From: Perognathus longimembris pacificus
Lineage: Eukaryota; Chordata; Mammalia; Rodentia; Heteromyidae
DNA length: 64,000 nucleotides
Assembly: GCF_023159225.1 (NCBI RefSeq)
Contig: NC_063162.1
Coordinates: forward strand, 95,994,880-96,058,879
Direction of reading: 5' to 3'
Shown: positions 36,688 through 48,305 of the stretch, piece by piece
How positions within the stretch are numbered: the first letter of the stretch is position 1
Layout of the letters: each line of letters starts with the position of its first letter
Notes under the pieces: generated by a model
Seen by the model: the letters and a program-made list of their open reading frames with translations, nothing else
The model's database searches: none
What the model was told of the DNA's origin: nothing
Translations under genes and position numbers: made by a program

Positions 36688-36730
<43 letters not shown>

Positions 36731-36740
36731 AACACACACA
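36469..36740 (+). mobile_element. Composite B1/Geo SINE with (CA)n tail
   Basis: AGTGGTGGCTCATGACTATA (head), ATTTTCAATTAACTATG (linker), GCTGTGGCTCAAGTGGTAGA (A-box-like) and GAGTTCAACCTCCAGTGC (B-box-like), then (CA)n from about 36692. Confidence 0.88.
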
Positions 36741-36871
36741 CCCCAAATATTAAATTTTAATACCACATTAAATAGTCCTTCATAGATTTAGAACTGGAGA
36801 CTGGACTGTTTCCACCTATCTCCACTAGGGTTATAGTTATAGTTTCATGAATCATAATTCAATGATGTAAA

Positions 36872-37022
36872 TGGCCAGTGACAGTGGCACACCTCCACTT
36901 CTGGCTTTTTGATGCTTATTTGGAGATGAGAGTCCTATAGAATTTCTTGCACAGGTTGGCTTTGAACTGCATCTTCAGCTCTCAGATTTCTGTATAGTTT
37001 GGGTTACAGGCACCTGGCTCTA
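36872..37022 (-). mobile_element. Antisense composite SINE, tail truncated
   Basis: CACCTCCACTTCTGGC, TATTTGGAGATGAGAGTCC and TTGGGTTACAGGCACCTGGC are the rc linker and B1 head. Most of the Geo tail is missing. Confidence 0.75.
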
Positions 37023-37025
37023 GAT

Positions 37026-37250
37026 TTTTTGGGGGGCTAGTCTTGAGGCTTGAACTCTGGGTCTGGGCACTGAGCTCCTTTTGCTCAAGACTAGCACTCT
37101 ACCACTTGAGCCACGGCACCACTCTGGCTTTTTCTGTGATCTAATTGGACATAAGAGTCTCTCAAAGCGTTTTCTGCCTGGGCTGGTTGTGAATTGTGAT
37201 CTTTAGATCTCAGCCTTCTGAATAGCTAGGATTATATGTATGTGCGTGGG
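37026..37250 (-). mobile_element. Antisense composite B1/Geo SINE
   Basis: GGGCTAGTCTTGAGGCTTGA, ACCACTTGAGCCACGGCACC, TGCCTGGGCTGG and AATAGCTAGGATTATATG follow in rc order. It is immediately downstream of another antisense copy. Confidence 0.85.
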
Positions 37251-38097
37251 CTACATATTTTTCAACATTACCATCTTTAGTAATTTTTAGGGTAGTAATG
37301 ATTATCGTTCTACAAGCTTCAGCTGTTTTTATACCTAATATACTCAGAACTGGGCTTGGCTCTATTTTAATACAAAGCATCATTTGTTTAGGCCTCATTT
37401 TCCTATTTGCAACATGGCAGTTCATTTTCTTCCTCTTAACTATTAAACTATTGCTTAAAGAAATTCAAGTGGAGGATCACTTTGGAATTTTAAAGAATGA
37501 TCTATCGATCCTTTAGAAAATGTTAGCAATCTTATCTGCTTCTCTAGCATCCAAAGATAGTTTCCTTTTACTCAGCTAGTGATTTGTGGATTAGTAGATC
37601 TCATTTTGCTCCAATTGTGAAAAGTGACAGTGATGTCTTCCTAATTGATGTTATTATAATAGAGGTCATGGATTAGACTCACCAATTGACTTCACTTTTT
37701 GCTTAGTATGTGGCATGTGAGTTTTCCTCATTCATTTCTAAGTTAAAAATAACACATCTCCCAAACCATTACTCTGGTTCCACAATATCAGTTTTTCTAA
37801 GAAATGCTTCAGTATGCTCTAAATCTACAGTTACAGTAAGTGGGATTGGCGAGTGATTTGATTTGAGAATTGAGACTACAGTCTGGATTTACTCTTTATG
37901 CATTAACACAGGTCAAATGGACAGGGACTGCATTTTAAGTCCATAATGGAAGGCTGAAGGCTGTCTTAAACCAATCATATCAGGTTTACCCATGACTGAT
38001 TGATCCCTATGGGCAGGGCCCTGTAATCATTTCTCTTACATGAATGGGCTCTATAGAGCCTGGAGTTTCATTCATAAAATGGAGACTGAAAGGAAAC

Positions 38098-38103
38098 ACA
38101 CAT

Positions 38104-38144
<41 letters not shown>

Positions 38145-38150
38145 CACTCA
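38098..38150. repeat. (CA)n microsatellite
   Basis: CA units with minor interruptions. Confidence 0.95.
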
Positions 38151-38767
38151 CTGGAATGTCCATTTATGCAGAGCTGAAGGGTGTAGTGTTCCATGAGCTG
38201 CTGCCTTTGCCAGTTGACTAGAAGTAATGATTAATGCTCATTGGTCCTGCTTGTGTGTAACTCGAGACTATTTATGGCTTTGCAGTGTTCCTAATGTATG
38301 GGGAATGAGAAGACAGCATTCTCAAATCAGAAACATAAACAGGAACTGAAGGGCCTAAATTCCATTCAAATATGTCATTTTGCCCCTCTGTGTTGGTCTA
38401 ATTTGGATTTTCCAGGCAGGAAAGGGGGAAGAGAAGGGTAATCTACTGTCAGTTGTTCAACCATGGAAAAAGGGAATTAGAAAGGGGTGGAGTACACTTT
38501 TATAAGGGGCAATTTATAGTTTCTTTTGAAACAAAATAATCAGGACTCTCAGGCCTGGAGTTCCTTACTACCAGTGAGGGAAATGAAAATAGGAGTGTTT
38601 TTAAAAGTGGAACTGAGATTTGGAATTAAATGAAACAGTATAAAAGTGACATATATTTGTATAGGTGGTTCATGAATCTGAATAAAAGATGGAAAGAATT
38701 ATAACTTTCTTTTTAAAAACAAATATGAATTTGAGCTTTTGGGGTCAGAAGATTAATTTTTATTTTA

Positions 38768-39375
38768 TTTTTTGATGGTACTTGGGCTTGAAATAGGAGC
38801 TATGCACTATCCCTGAGACTCTGTGTTCAAAGCTAGCACTGTACCACTTGAGCCACAGTGTCACTTCTGGATTTTTCTGACTAGTTTATTGGAGATAAGA
38901 GTCTCAGATTTGTATTAATGAACCCAGTGATATAGATTTGATTACTAAGTTTGAACTGTTAGCTGTTTAACAATTTTAGACTTGTGGCTTTCTTTGATTT
39001 GTTTGTTTTTGCTTTTACTTTTATGCTACACTAGTTTGCCATGTAGCAACTGCACTGTGTAATATTACAATAAAGACTGGGAAAATTTTTATGGATGTAA
39101 TGTCTATTACAGTTTGCAATATTGACTTAAATGTGACCAAGCCTTCTGTACTTTGTCACAAAAAGCAAGTTTTCCAGGTGACTATTTTGGTGAGTGTCAA
39201 AATAAGAATTTACTGTGTATTACTGTTGATTCACTTTGAATTAAAATATATATATTGCAAAAAAAAAAAAAAAGTCTCTCAGACTTTTCTGCCTGGGCTG
39301 GTTTCAAACCTTGATCATCAGATCTCATCCTCCTGAGTAGCTAGAATTACAGGCTTGAGTCACCAGCACCCAGCT
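38768..39375 (-). mobile_element. Composite B1/Geo SINE split by a retroposed insert
   Basis: 38768-38908 is the antisense Geo-like part and linker (GGCTTGAAATAGGAGC, CCACTTGAGCCACAGTGTC, TTATTGGAGATAAGAGTCTC). 39274-39375 is the B1-like part (TTTTCTGCCTGGGCTGGTTT, CTCCTGAGTAGCTAGAATTA). The halves join seamlessly if 38909-39273 is removed. Confidence 0.85.
38909..39273 (+). pseudogene. Probable retroposed mRNA 3' end inserted in a SINE
   Basis: The sequence interrupts an antisense composite SINE. It has no similarity to the repeats in this window, contains AATAAA (39069-39074) and ATTAAA (39240-39245), and ends in 15 A's (39259-39273). The flanks AGTCTCAGA (38900-38908) and AGTCTCTCAGA (39273-39283) look like an imperfect target duplication. 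Together these are hallmarks of L1-mediated mRNA retroposition. I cannot name the parent transcript; it appears to be 3' UTR only. Confidence 0.65.
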
Positions 39376-40964
39376 GATTATGAATTTTTTATACTTCAAG
39401 TATTTTTTGCTTAAGTAAGAGGAAGGGAATACTATTTTATTTCATAAAATGTTTTCACTTAGGATCCGAATAACTTGAAATGATTTCCCAGCAATTTATC
39501 TCAGGAAAAATAGATGCTTATTATTTTCGAGGTGTGTGTGAAGTTTCTATCTAGTTATTTCTATGTTTCTAATATAGTGTGGGAATTTTTACAATGATAA
39601 AGAGGACAGGAATCATATAGCAAAGCAGAGCTTTAAAACTGACATGTGTATCCTTGGGGACTTATTTCTTTGTCCTTATTAACTTAGGTATTATTTTGAA
39701 CTCTTTATTCTGATGACTTCCTTTTAGTGCATGGGTCCCTCCAGCTCCTGGCTTTATCTACATGATATGTGTTTTGTTTACTCTTAGCATTAAAAAATAA
39801 AAGCATCCACTATGTATGAAACTGGAAATATACTAAATCTAGAGTCAAATTCTATGTCATATGGAGTAAGTTTTATAACTAATTTGGTTGTCAGTTTCTT
39901 TAGTTTAGAAAAGGGGGCTAGTCATACCCATTTCTTAATGCTTTGGTAAGGAGAAATACGATTGTTAAATATGATTTGTAAACTTCCTAATACAATATCT
40001 GGAATACGTTGAAGCCTCAGATAATAATAAATGATTTGGGGCAGAATGCTTTTATCTTGACGTATTTCTTCAAAAATATTAATCCATTAATAAGATGTCA
40101 ATATTATTTTTGTAATTAAAAATGCTGTTTAGGACTAAGAGAATAAGATGTAGTAAGAGACATTCTTATTCTAATGAAATCAGAGTATGTAAATCTAGTA
40201 AAACAATCTGTACTGTTGCTGTTTTTGACAGGGAAAATCATGATGAAATTTCTGGTATTCATGTTCAGAGCAGGTAGAAAATATAATCAAGGAGAATGAA
40301 AGCAAGATAAAGCTCTCCGTAATATGTTCATTTCAAAATCATATGGAGACTAGCACTGAACAATTCAGAGTTGAAGCATAGCATAAAATTCTCCACTACA
40401 GAATTTTGTTGTTTCTGTTGTAGCAGCTCATCAATACATTCTTTCATGTATTTTCTTTTAACCCATTGTTAACTGTGCAAGTTTGCAATATTCAAGTCAC
40501 AATTACATTTGGGCTTCCATCACTTCAACTTTTTAAACTTTTAATCGCAGTTTAGTAAAATTATCATAGGTTTGTAAAATCTGTGCAAAACTCATGCTAA
40601 AAGACCATATAAGCTAATATTGTTTGGATTTGCTTATTTGTGTGTGTGTGAGATACTGTTTCATAGAAAATACTTTATACTATTATTTGACAGTGTGGAG
40701 CTTTTACGTTTTAAAACTATTTTAATTCACTTACATATATCCCTTCCTCCGCCTCCACCTTTCTTCCTACTTTATTTCATTCCCTCTTCCTTCCTTTCTT
40801 TCTTTCATGATTTGCAAACACTATGATAGCTATAAAAAGTCTAATATGGTATTCCCTCCATACTCAAATCTGTCTATAGAATTAGTACTAGACTTGAATG
40901 GAAGAAATATTTCTGTAGATTTTACATTATTATATTCACTCACAGATTACTGATTGCTTTATTT

Positions 40965-41670
40965 TTTTCAAATTTTTATTATCAAACTGATGTACAGAGA
41001 GGTTACAGTTTCATACGTTAGGCATTGGATACATTTCTTGTACTGTTTGTTACCTCGTCTCTCATTCCCCCTTCCCCTCTCCCCCTTTCCCTTTCCCCCC
41101 ATGAGTTGTTCAGTTCATTTACACCAGTTTTGCAATTATTGCTTTTGTAGTTGTTTGTATTTTTTTTTTTACCGTATATACCACTGTTTACCAGCATACA
41201 TAGTTTACAATATACTCAGATAAGATACAGAGATAGTGTAGGTACAACCACAGGAAGGGGATACAAGAGGATCATCAATAATAGAAGCTACAGTTACACA
41301 TAACACATTGAAAGTAGTTACAACAGTGATATAACAATCGTTTCCATAACATGGAGCTCATTTCACTCAGCATCATCTTATGTGTTCATAAGGGTATAGC
41401 TATTGGGCTCTTGTGATCCTCTGCTGTGACTAGCCTAAACCTGTGCTAATTATTCCCTATGAGGGAGACCATAGAGTCCATGTTTCTTTGGGTCTGGCTC
41501 ACTTCACTTAGTATAATTTTTTCCAAGTGCTTCCATTTCCTTACAAATGGGGCAATGTCATTCTTTCTGATAGAGGCATAAAATTCCATTGTGTATATGT
41601 ACCACATTTTCCTGATCCATTCATCTACTGAGGGGCATATGGGTTGGTTCCAGATTCTAGCTTTAAAGAC
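40965..41670 (-). mobile_element. L1 3' end fragment, antisense
   Basis: It starts with TTTTTATTATCAAACTGATG (rc of the L1 terminus), runs through the pyrimidine tract (41060-41100), ACTCAGATAAGATACAGAG and CATAACATGGAGCTCATTTC, and ends in ORF2 coding sequence near GGTTGGTTCCAGATTC. It is uninterrupted and is the reference for the inverted copy at 7640-8365. Confidence 0.88.
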
Positions 41671-41724
41671 AAAGATAACATCGAAGTATGAATGAGTTCT
41701 CAGTAAATCCATCACTCTCTTCTT

Positions 41725-42159
41725 TTTTTTTTTTCTTTCTTATTTGTTGTCAAAGTGGTGTACAGAGATGTTACAGTTTTATATGTTAGGACTTGGGTAC
41801 ATTTCTTGTACTGTTTGTTACCTCCTCCCTCATTTCCCCTTTGTCTCCCCCTTTCCCTCTCCCCCCATGAGTTGTTTACTTGGTTTACACCAAATGGTTT
41901 TGCAAGTATTGCTTTTGGAGTCGTTTGTCTTTTTATCCTTTGTGTTTTGATTTTGATATTCCCTTTCACTTCCCTAGTTCTAATACCAGTATATACAGTA
42001 TCCACTGTATTCAGATGAGATACAGTGATAGTGCGGGTACAACCACAGAAAGGGCATACAAGAGGATCATCATCAATAGAAGCAATGGGTTCACAGGGCA
42101 TGTTGAAAGTAATTACAAAGTGATAAAATGAGCTCCATGTTATGGAAACAGTAGTTACG
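41725..42159 (-). mobile_element. L1 3' end, antisense, with a short inverted 5' tip
   Basis: An antisense L1 3' UTR from 41725 to about 42127. The last ~25 bp (ATGAGCTCCATGTTATGGAAAC) are in the opposite orientation. TCACTCTCTTCTT flanks the whole at 41712-41724 and 42160-42172, showing one insertion event separate from the neighbouring 40965-41670 copy. Confidence 0.88.
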
Positions 42160-42617
42160 TCACTCTCTTCTTAAGAGATAATCGAACTCTAGCTCTTCTC
42201 CCTTCTTCTCAATGGTTGTGCTGTAATTAAGATGTTATATTTGAAAGGTTGTAATTGACAATGAGGTGGTCTCATTAAAACTGGTTTCGCCTTCATGTTT
42301 TCCTTCTTTCTTTCTTATGGGGATTATACATACTGCTTCTGAGAACTATTTTGAAGTTAGTAATTTTTAAGTCTGTTGCACAATAGGATGACATTATGGA
42401 TGAAGCATTTTCTTCTTATTAATATCCTTCAGGATGTTCTTGTAAAACACTATCCAGTACAGTTTTCTTGATTTGCTATGCCAAATCTATTCATATGTTA
42501 AATGTAAAAGCATAATATAAAGGTACTTTGAGTGATTTTTGTTTAAATGCATCTTTATAAGGTTTATGTTACTTATGAAATCCTTTGAATGCTTGTGTTA
42601 CAAGAAAACCTTTAAAT

Positions 42618-42725
42618 TTAACTTGGTGTAATGGTCTATGCCCATAATACAAGCACCCAGAAGGCTGAGGCAGGAATATAGAGGCCCTTCTACATAGTAA
42701 AACCCTGTGAGAATAAATAGAAAAG
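42618..42725 (+). mobile_element. B1-like SINE monomer
   Basis: CTTGGTGTAATGGTCTATGC, CAGAAGGCTGAGGCAGGAAT and ACATAGTAAAACCCTGTGAG follow the 7SL/B1 pattern to its right end, without a Geo tail. Confidence 0.75.
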
Positions 42726-44760
42726 GAGAGAAAAGGAAGGAGGGAGAGTCTGGTGTAGCTTTTAGAAATTTAGGCAAATGATGGCCAAGAGAAAATTTTC
42801 ATGCTGTACTATGGGACAGCAACTATGCAAATGCAAAAGAGTGCCTAGAAGAATTACATGTGCAAATTCAAAGCTGCACTTTGTGGTCAGGTCCTTGGGT
42901 AGAGATTCCCAAATTCCCAGCATAGATTTAAAGTACTAGTCAAGAAACCAAGACAAATAGATTTCCCTCTCAGAGGTGTCTCTTCTGAATGTCTTAACTT
43001 GAAGAGGACTTTCTTATTACCTAAAGCAAAAATCTGTCAAATTGGGGAGTTTATAGTGTCAGTTTATTCTAGTTCTTGATAACTCCATCACTGTTGACTA
43101 GGGCACTCAAATGACAGAAGTGTATTGCTGCTTTGAATTTTTGCAGTGTATTAGGTCAGCTTTCATCACCCCCAATTCCTCTGCAACAAATTAGAGTTGG
43201 TGTATTTTCTGCAAGTTGATTTGGTCAGTACTAATAGGATGTTATAGAGCTCTTTGATCCATAAGTTTCTAAATGAATAAAAATCCTCTGTTCTTAAATT
43301 AAATTCACCTAAGTTACTTTATAGATGGAATTAAAAAAATTAAAGGCCATGTTATTTAAGAATAAACAATAGGACATCACTATTAGAAGATAAAAAAATC
43401 TTAAGTGATGTACCCTAAAATGCTCAAAAAATAATTGCAATGAAGATTCTGGGTTAAATGTTGTAAATCACAAATAGAGAGTGAATACTAATTCAGTGTA
43501 TTTTATACCACAGATCCATAGGTTGGTGAAAGATATTCTAGAATATGCACAACAATAAACAACAGATCAGCCATTTGATGTAATTTAAGAAGCAAATTAA
43601 GATATAGGAGAAACTTGTTTCAATATGTAATTATTCCTAGTTTCAAGTACCATGATTCACTCTGTTTAAACACATGTGAGAATCACTTAACAAATATTCT
43701 CTTAGTAATAAGTACCATTTGTCAGATTCTGTGGAATTCATTGCACATAGTTTGTTTCATTTGGTCTCTCTCACAGTCCTGTAAAGATATTAACATTGCT
43801 TTGATTTTACAGGAGTCTGAGACTTAGGCTTATTAAATAACTAACATAATGTCCTACATCAGTGAAATGCCAGAAACTCAAAATCAGGTCTACGAAAGGA
43901 CATGTTGCTTGTTTGTAAACACTGTGCAATATTATCTGTTTGAAAATTATAACTAGGGATGCATGATAGGGAAGTACAGGTAAAGTTTCAGTTGTTGAAT
44001 TTTATAAGTTTTAGTCCATGACGAAGCAGCAGAGGATATATATGTAATGCTTCCATTCTCTGCCACAAAACATTTCCTTTGAAGTCACCACTTAGCTAGT
44101 ATGGATCTTTGACCATTTAGCAAAAGTTAAAATGTAATGTCAAACTTCATAGGTTGGATTCTTTTTTATTAGATAAGGTAGAAATGAAAGCAGCAGGCAA
44201 TTTAATTAGCAGTAATTTTTCTGGGCAAGTCATTACTTTGATGAACTTCAGAGCAATGTTTATGGCTCCTAATTAACCCTGTTAGTCATTTGATTGAATA
44301 ATCACTTTGGAAATGTTTCTACAATTTGATTAGAGTCTGACCCACTCTGATACTCATAAATTAACTGATATCACTTTAGGATAACATGACTTTAGTTACT
44401 TTATGGGAATAAACCTCTTGGCTATATTTTTTCTCTAGACTGTATAAAAGACCAATGTTAAGGAGAGACTAGATTTAGGTAAATGCTAGTAGACAAGTAG
44501 TGTCTCAAGTTTTAAGTTCTACATATTAATTTTATTTACCCCAGAGTATAATAAATAGTAGTAGGATTTGACAAAACACAGCTACACTCTCATATATGAA
44601 ACCTTTTCTAAATTATCCTTTATTTCTTTTTTGTTGTTATTTTAGGAGTATTGATCACAACTTGAGCCTTTGGAAATATAGCATTTCTACCATTAGTTGT
44701 TAGACATGTCATTAATTTATTGTGAATCTTAAAATCATTCTATTTTAATTTTAAAAACTT

Positions 44761-44958
44761 TTTTTTTTCCAGTCGTGGGACTGAACTTGGTCAGGGCTTG
44801 GCCACTGTCCCTGAGCTTCTTTTGCTCAAGGCTAGCACTCTACCACTTGAGCCACAGAGCCACTTCCAGGTTTTCCTGGTTATGTGGTATTGATGAATCA
44901 AACCCAGGGCTTCATGCATGCTAGGCAAGCACTCTACCATTAAGCCACATTCCAAGCC
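44761..44958 (-). mobile_element. IDL-Geo-like SINE, diverged
   Basis: A T-rich head, TCCCTGAGCTTCTTTTGCTC, CACTTGAGCCACAGAGCCAC, then rc ID-like (GAATCAAACCCAGGGC to CATTCCAAGCCC). More diverged than the copies with sharp target duplications. Confidence 0.85.
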
Positions 44959-45754
44959 CAGTATATTTTAAATATCACAAATAAATCGCTAGAATTTTTG
45001 AAAAACATTACATTATAAGTACAGTAATGAACAAACCAGCTATTTCAAAGATTACATGAATGATAGTGAAATTCATGTATGCAATCTGTGATATTTTATC
45101 TGTAGTTTTCTAAGATGAGGCTGATTTTGTATGGTTAGACTTCTTTTGTAAGATGTTCCTTCTGGACTGAATCATGGGTTTCTCAGAGTGTTTTGCATTG
45201 CTTCTCTTCTTATTTTTCTCCCCTTGGGAAAGGAAAGACTGCATTTAGTCACATTTCTATGTAATAGAGTTTAGCTGTAAGTTTTCCTCAAGCTGCCTCT
45301 GGAGTCAGCCAGTTGTTTTCACAGCCGTTTTCCAGGTGTGCAGCAGTCAGTGAAAGTATTTTGTGGCTGGGTGTCAGCATTGTGGCAACAAAATATTGGC
45401 CTCCAAGCAGCTGCTAAGCTGATGGCAGTCCTTATCACTGTCCCTTCCAGACCCAGTGACTTTGAGGGCTATGTGCCTTGCAATAAAGCAGAATAATGCT
45501 AAGATAAATTTGAAGGTCAATAGTTTAAAAAAAAGTTGGGATAAAGTGGGTTGCTATTTGACAACTCAATGATAACTAAGCAACTATGAATTTTGATTTA
45601 TACATGTTGATATCAGCAGTCCATTGCCTTTTGTAAAGCCAGAATTCTTATGTTACACAATACTTACACAAAATGATATCTTGTAGTATAATAAAATGTC
45701 TGATAATAAATCCTACAGGATTTTTCACTTTCTAACCTATACTTTCATTTTAAA

Positions 45755-45835
45755 TCTGCCAAATGCTAGGGACTGAACCTAAGGACTTACACATGTTTGA
45801 GACAGTCATTCTACCACTGAGCTATACCCAACCCC
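45755..45835 (-). mobile_element. ID-like SINE monomer (antisense)
   Basis: ATGCTAGGGACTGAACCTAA to CACTGAGCTATACCCAACCC is an rc tRNA-derived monomer. Confidence 0.7.
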
Positions 45836-45937
45836 CTAGAGATTATACTTTAAGTATTGTTAATGTTATGGCTCATCATTAAAATTTAAACTTAAACCCA
45901 CATAAATTAACCTTTTCTGGTATTAAAAAGCCCCTCA

Positions 45938-46050
45938 GGGCTGGGATGTAGCTCAGTGGGAAAGCGATTGCCTAGCAAGTGCAATATTCTGGGTTTAGAT
46001 CCCCAGTACCAAAAAAGAAAAGACAAAAAAAAAAAAAAAAAAAAGCCAAA
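45938..46050 (+). mobile_element. ID element (single monomer)
   Basis: GGGCTGGGATGTAGCTCAGT (A-box), GGTTTAGATCCCCAGTACC (B-box-like) and a long A-rich tail. This is the clearest plain ID unit in the window. Confidence 0.85.
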
Positions 46051-46574
46051 AGCCCCTCATAGTGTAGTTGATATTCATCATAGAACCAAAAAAGGAAAAG
46101 TAAACATTCATCTTAAGTAAAAATTAAAAAAAATCATAACGACATTAAGGATAGACAATTCTAGAAAAAGGAAGAACTTTTTTCTGAGTGAAATATACAG
46201 GCACACTGTATGTTGTAACTGAGGCATGTGCACATGGGTAATGATGAAGGCAAAGGGTATTTACAGCCAGTTTATTTAGTACTTATTAATTATTTGGGGT
46301 CATGTGTTTGCTGTAAATGATGAGAAGGGGGACTTTTTTTGTTTTCAGTAGTATCCTTATCACATTCATTTTCCAATTGAACTTAATAAATTTAACTTAA
46401 GTTTAATTTAATACTAATAAGATCTTTGTCGTCTGTACAGATAACAGAATAAGTTGATGATACATACTTATCTAGTCTTGTAGTCTTGTATATATGGGGT
46501 GTGGTGATATAAGACCTGGAAATTTCAATTTGTGCAATATTTTAAAAGAAAATTATTTAAGTAATTACAAAGTT

Positions 46575-46825
46575 TGGTATAACGCTTCAGAAAGGACTCT
46601 TAAAAGGCCAACCAATACAACAGGAATATTTACAAGACAATACATTGTAAACCAACTGTACAACTGGCCCGGAGGGGGGGACTGGAGGGGAGAGGGAGGA
46701 AAGGTGGGAGAAAAACGAGGGAGGAGGTAACAAGTTGGACAAGAAATGTACTCACTGCCTTATGTATGAAACTGTAACCCCCTCTGTACATCACCTTGAT
46801 AATAAAAGTAAAAACGAAATTTAAA
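46575..46825 (+). mobile_element. L1 3' UTR end, sense
   Basis: It contains CCAACTGTACAACTGG, a G-rich purine tract (46673-46730), ACTCACTGCCTTATGTATG and the terminus CTCTGTACATCACCTTGATAATAAAAG with an A-rich tail. Confidence 0.85.
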
Positions 46826-46904
46826 AAAAATTAAGAAGTTGGGATCCAGAGGTTCAAATTTAATTGGCTTTTTAATGAATATATCTCTGACTATATTGTT
46901 TGTT

Positions 46905-47144
46905 TGTATGTTTCTTTGTGCTGGTACTCGGTTTTGAACACAGAGCCTTGCTTAGCATTTCTCTCAAGGCCGATATTCTGACAATCGAGTCACTTCTTCA
47001 CTACCAGCCTTTTGCTGGTTATTTGGAGATAATAGTCTCACATTTGTTTGTTTGTTTGTTGACTTGGAACTGGAATTCTCAGATCCAAGTCTCCTGATAG
47101 CTAGGAGCTAGGATTACAGATGGGAGCAACTGGCACCTGGCTTA
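46905..47144 (-). mobile_element. Antisense composite B1/Geo SINE
   Basis: GTGCTGGTACTCGGTTTTG, GTTATTTGGAGATAATAGTC, a (TTTG)n patch and GCTAGGATTACAGATGGGAG occur in rc order. Confidence 0.75.
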
Positions 47145-47663
47145 TACCTCTGGTTATATGAGTGAACCTCCACATTAAGAATCAAGGAAATTGAAGAACT
47201 ATCTGACTCACCCTTCTTTTTCATAGAAATACAGACACCTAGTGGATTTTCCATAAGATATTTTATTTAGCTTAATTAGAATTTTACTACTTTTTTGTTC
47301 TAATCCATGTTTATTTTCCATATCTAAGCTATTAAAGACATTCATATGTAAGTTATCAGTGTCTCAGGTTTAGGCATTAACCATACTTGTTTTGTCAGTG
47401 ATGAAACCCTTCAATCATGTAAGCAACTTTGAGGGTGATAACTCATATGAAATTGTTCTATATCTGTTTTATACCTTCATTGGTTCAGAATATGACTTAC
47501 GTTCGTAACAAAATGAAAACTAGTTATCTTTCAACTGAGAAAAACATAGCAATACTTTAAAAGGCTAAAGTAATTTTAGAAATATAGTTATTTTTTGGTT
47601 CCACAATTTGTTTAGTCTTCAAGAAATAAACCACAAATAGGCATTCTTCTGTGGCTTTCTTCT

Positions 47664-47891
47664 TCCTATTCCTCCTCCTCCTCCCACTCCTCCTCCTCTC
47701 TCCCTTCTTCTCCTCTCCCCCTCCTTCTCCTGCCCCTCCTCCTCCTCCTCCTCCTCTCCCTCCTCCTCCCCCTCCTTCTCCTCCTCCCCCTCCTCCTCCT
47801 CCTCCTCCTCTTCCTCCTCCTCCTCCTCCTTCTCCTCCTCCTCCTCCCTTCTCCTCCTCCACTTCCTCTTCCTCTTCCTTCTTCTTCTTTT
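47664..47891. repeat. (CCT)n polypyrimidine tract
   Basis: About 225 bp of nearly pure C/T on the + strand, mostly CCT triplets with CTT interruptions, lying 345 bp upstream of the 48237 exon. All open frames across it are low-complexity. Confidence 0.97.
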
Positions 47892-48236
47892 GCTTTGTAC
47901 ATTGAATGCTATGAGATATATAAATTTATTCAAAAAATGTCCTGAAATATATTTATGACTCATGATACTGTTTGAGGACAATGTGACATCTGTGTGGTAT
48001 AGTAGAAAGAGCTGAACTTTCACCACGTTGATTTGGGAAAACTTTGAGTTCTCATGATTAGTCAGGAGACTCAGTGCTTACCACCATAAACTCTTCCATT
48101 TCAAAGGTGGTTCCTGCCTGAAATGCCAACCACAGATGCCATTTCTGTAACTTTTCTACCTACCTGCTATCTATCCATGCGTAATGGTGCTTTTCCTGTG
48201 GCACAGTTTTCTGACCGATGTCATTTCTTCTTTCAG

Positions 48237-48305
48237 AAGTGCCTAGCTGCCACTCAATTTATATGAGGCAAGAAGGCTTCCTGGCTCATCCCAGCAGAAC
48301 AGAAG
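48237..48305 (+). CDS. ETV1: ETV1 69-bp exon, residues ~268-291, with non-GT donor
   Basis: After a strong pyrimidine tract and TTTCAG acceptor the sequence reads in frame E-V-P-S-C-H-S-I-Y-M-R-Q-E-G-F-L-A-H-P, then S-R-T-E and the first base of Gly291, matching ETV1. To join in frame with the next exon (which starts GC) the exon must end at 48305, but the intron then begins TTAAGT instead of GTAAGT. The only GT at the junction (48305-48306) would shorten the exon to 68 bp. That would shift the frame and reach a TAG at 53580-53582, inside the ETS exon. The exon length is a multiple of three and its flanking phases are equal, so skipping it would delete 23 residues and keep the frame. The coding part itself is intact. 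Confidence 0.88.

Larger units (their letters stand above)
28166..48236 (+). other. ETV1: Large repeat-rich ETV1 intron (20 kb)
   Basis: This intron splits the Glu268 codon. It holds L1 3'-end fragments at 31130-31618, 35281-36455, 40965-41670, 41725-42159 and 46575-46825, many SINEs, a probable retroposed mRNA end at 38909-39273, and a long CCT tract at 47664-47891. The stretches 28920-30040, 31680-33190, 34600-35280, 37260-38090, 39380-40740, 42730-44640, 44960-45750, 46055-46570 and 47145-47660 look single-copy and AT-rich, and I see no gene in them. 29530-29960 is noticeably GC-richer and could be an old unrecognised repeat. Confidence 0.8.

Noticed and set aside
47557..48026. Gly/Arg/Glu- or Pro-rich frames over the CCT tract
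   Set aside because: Low-complexity artefacts of a triplet repeat.
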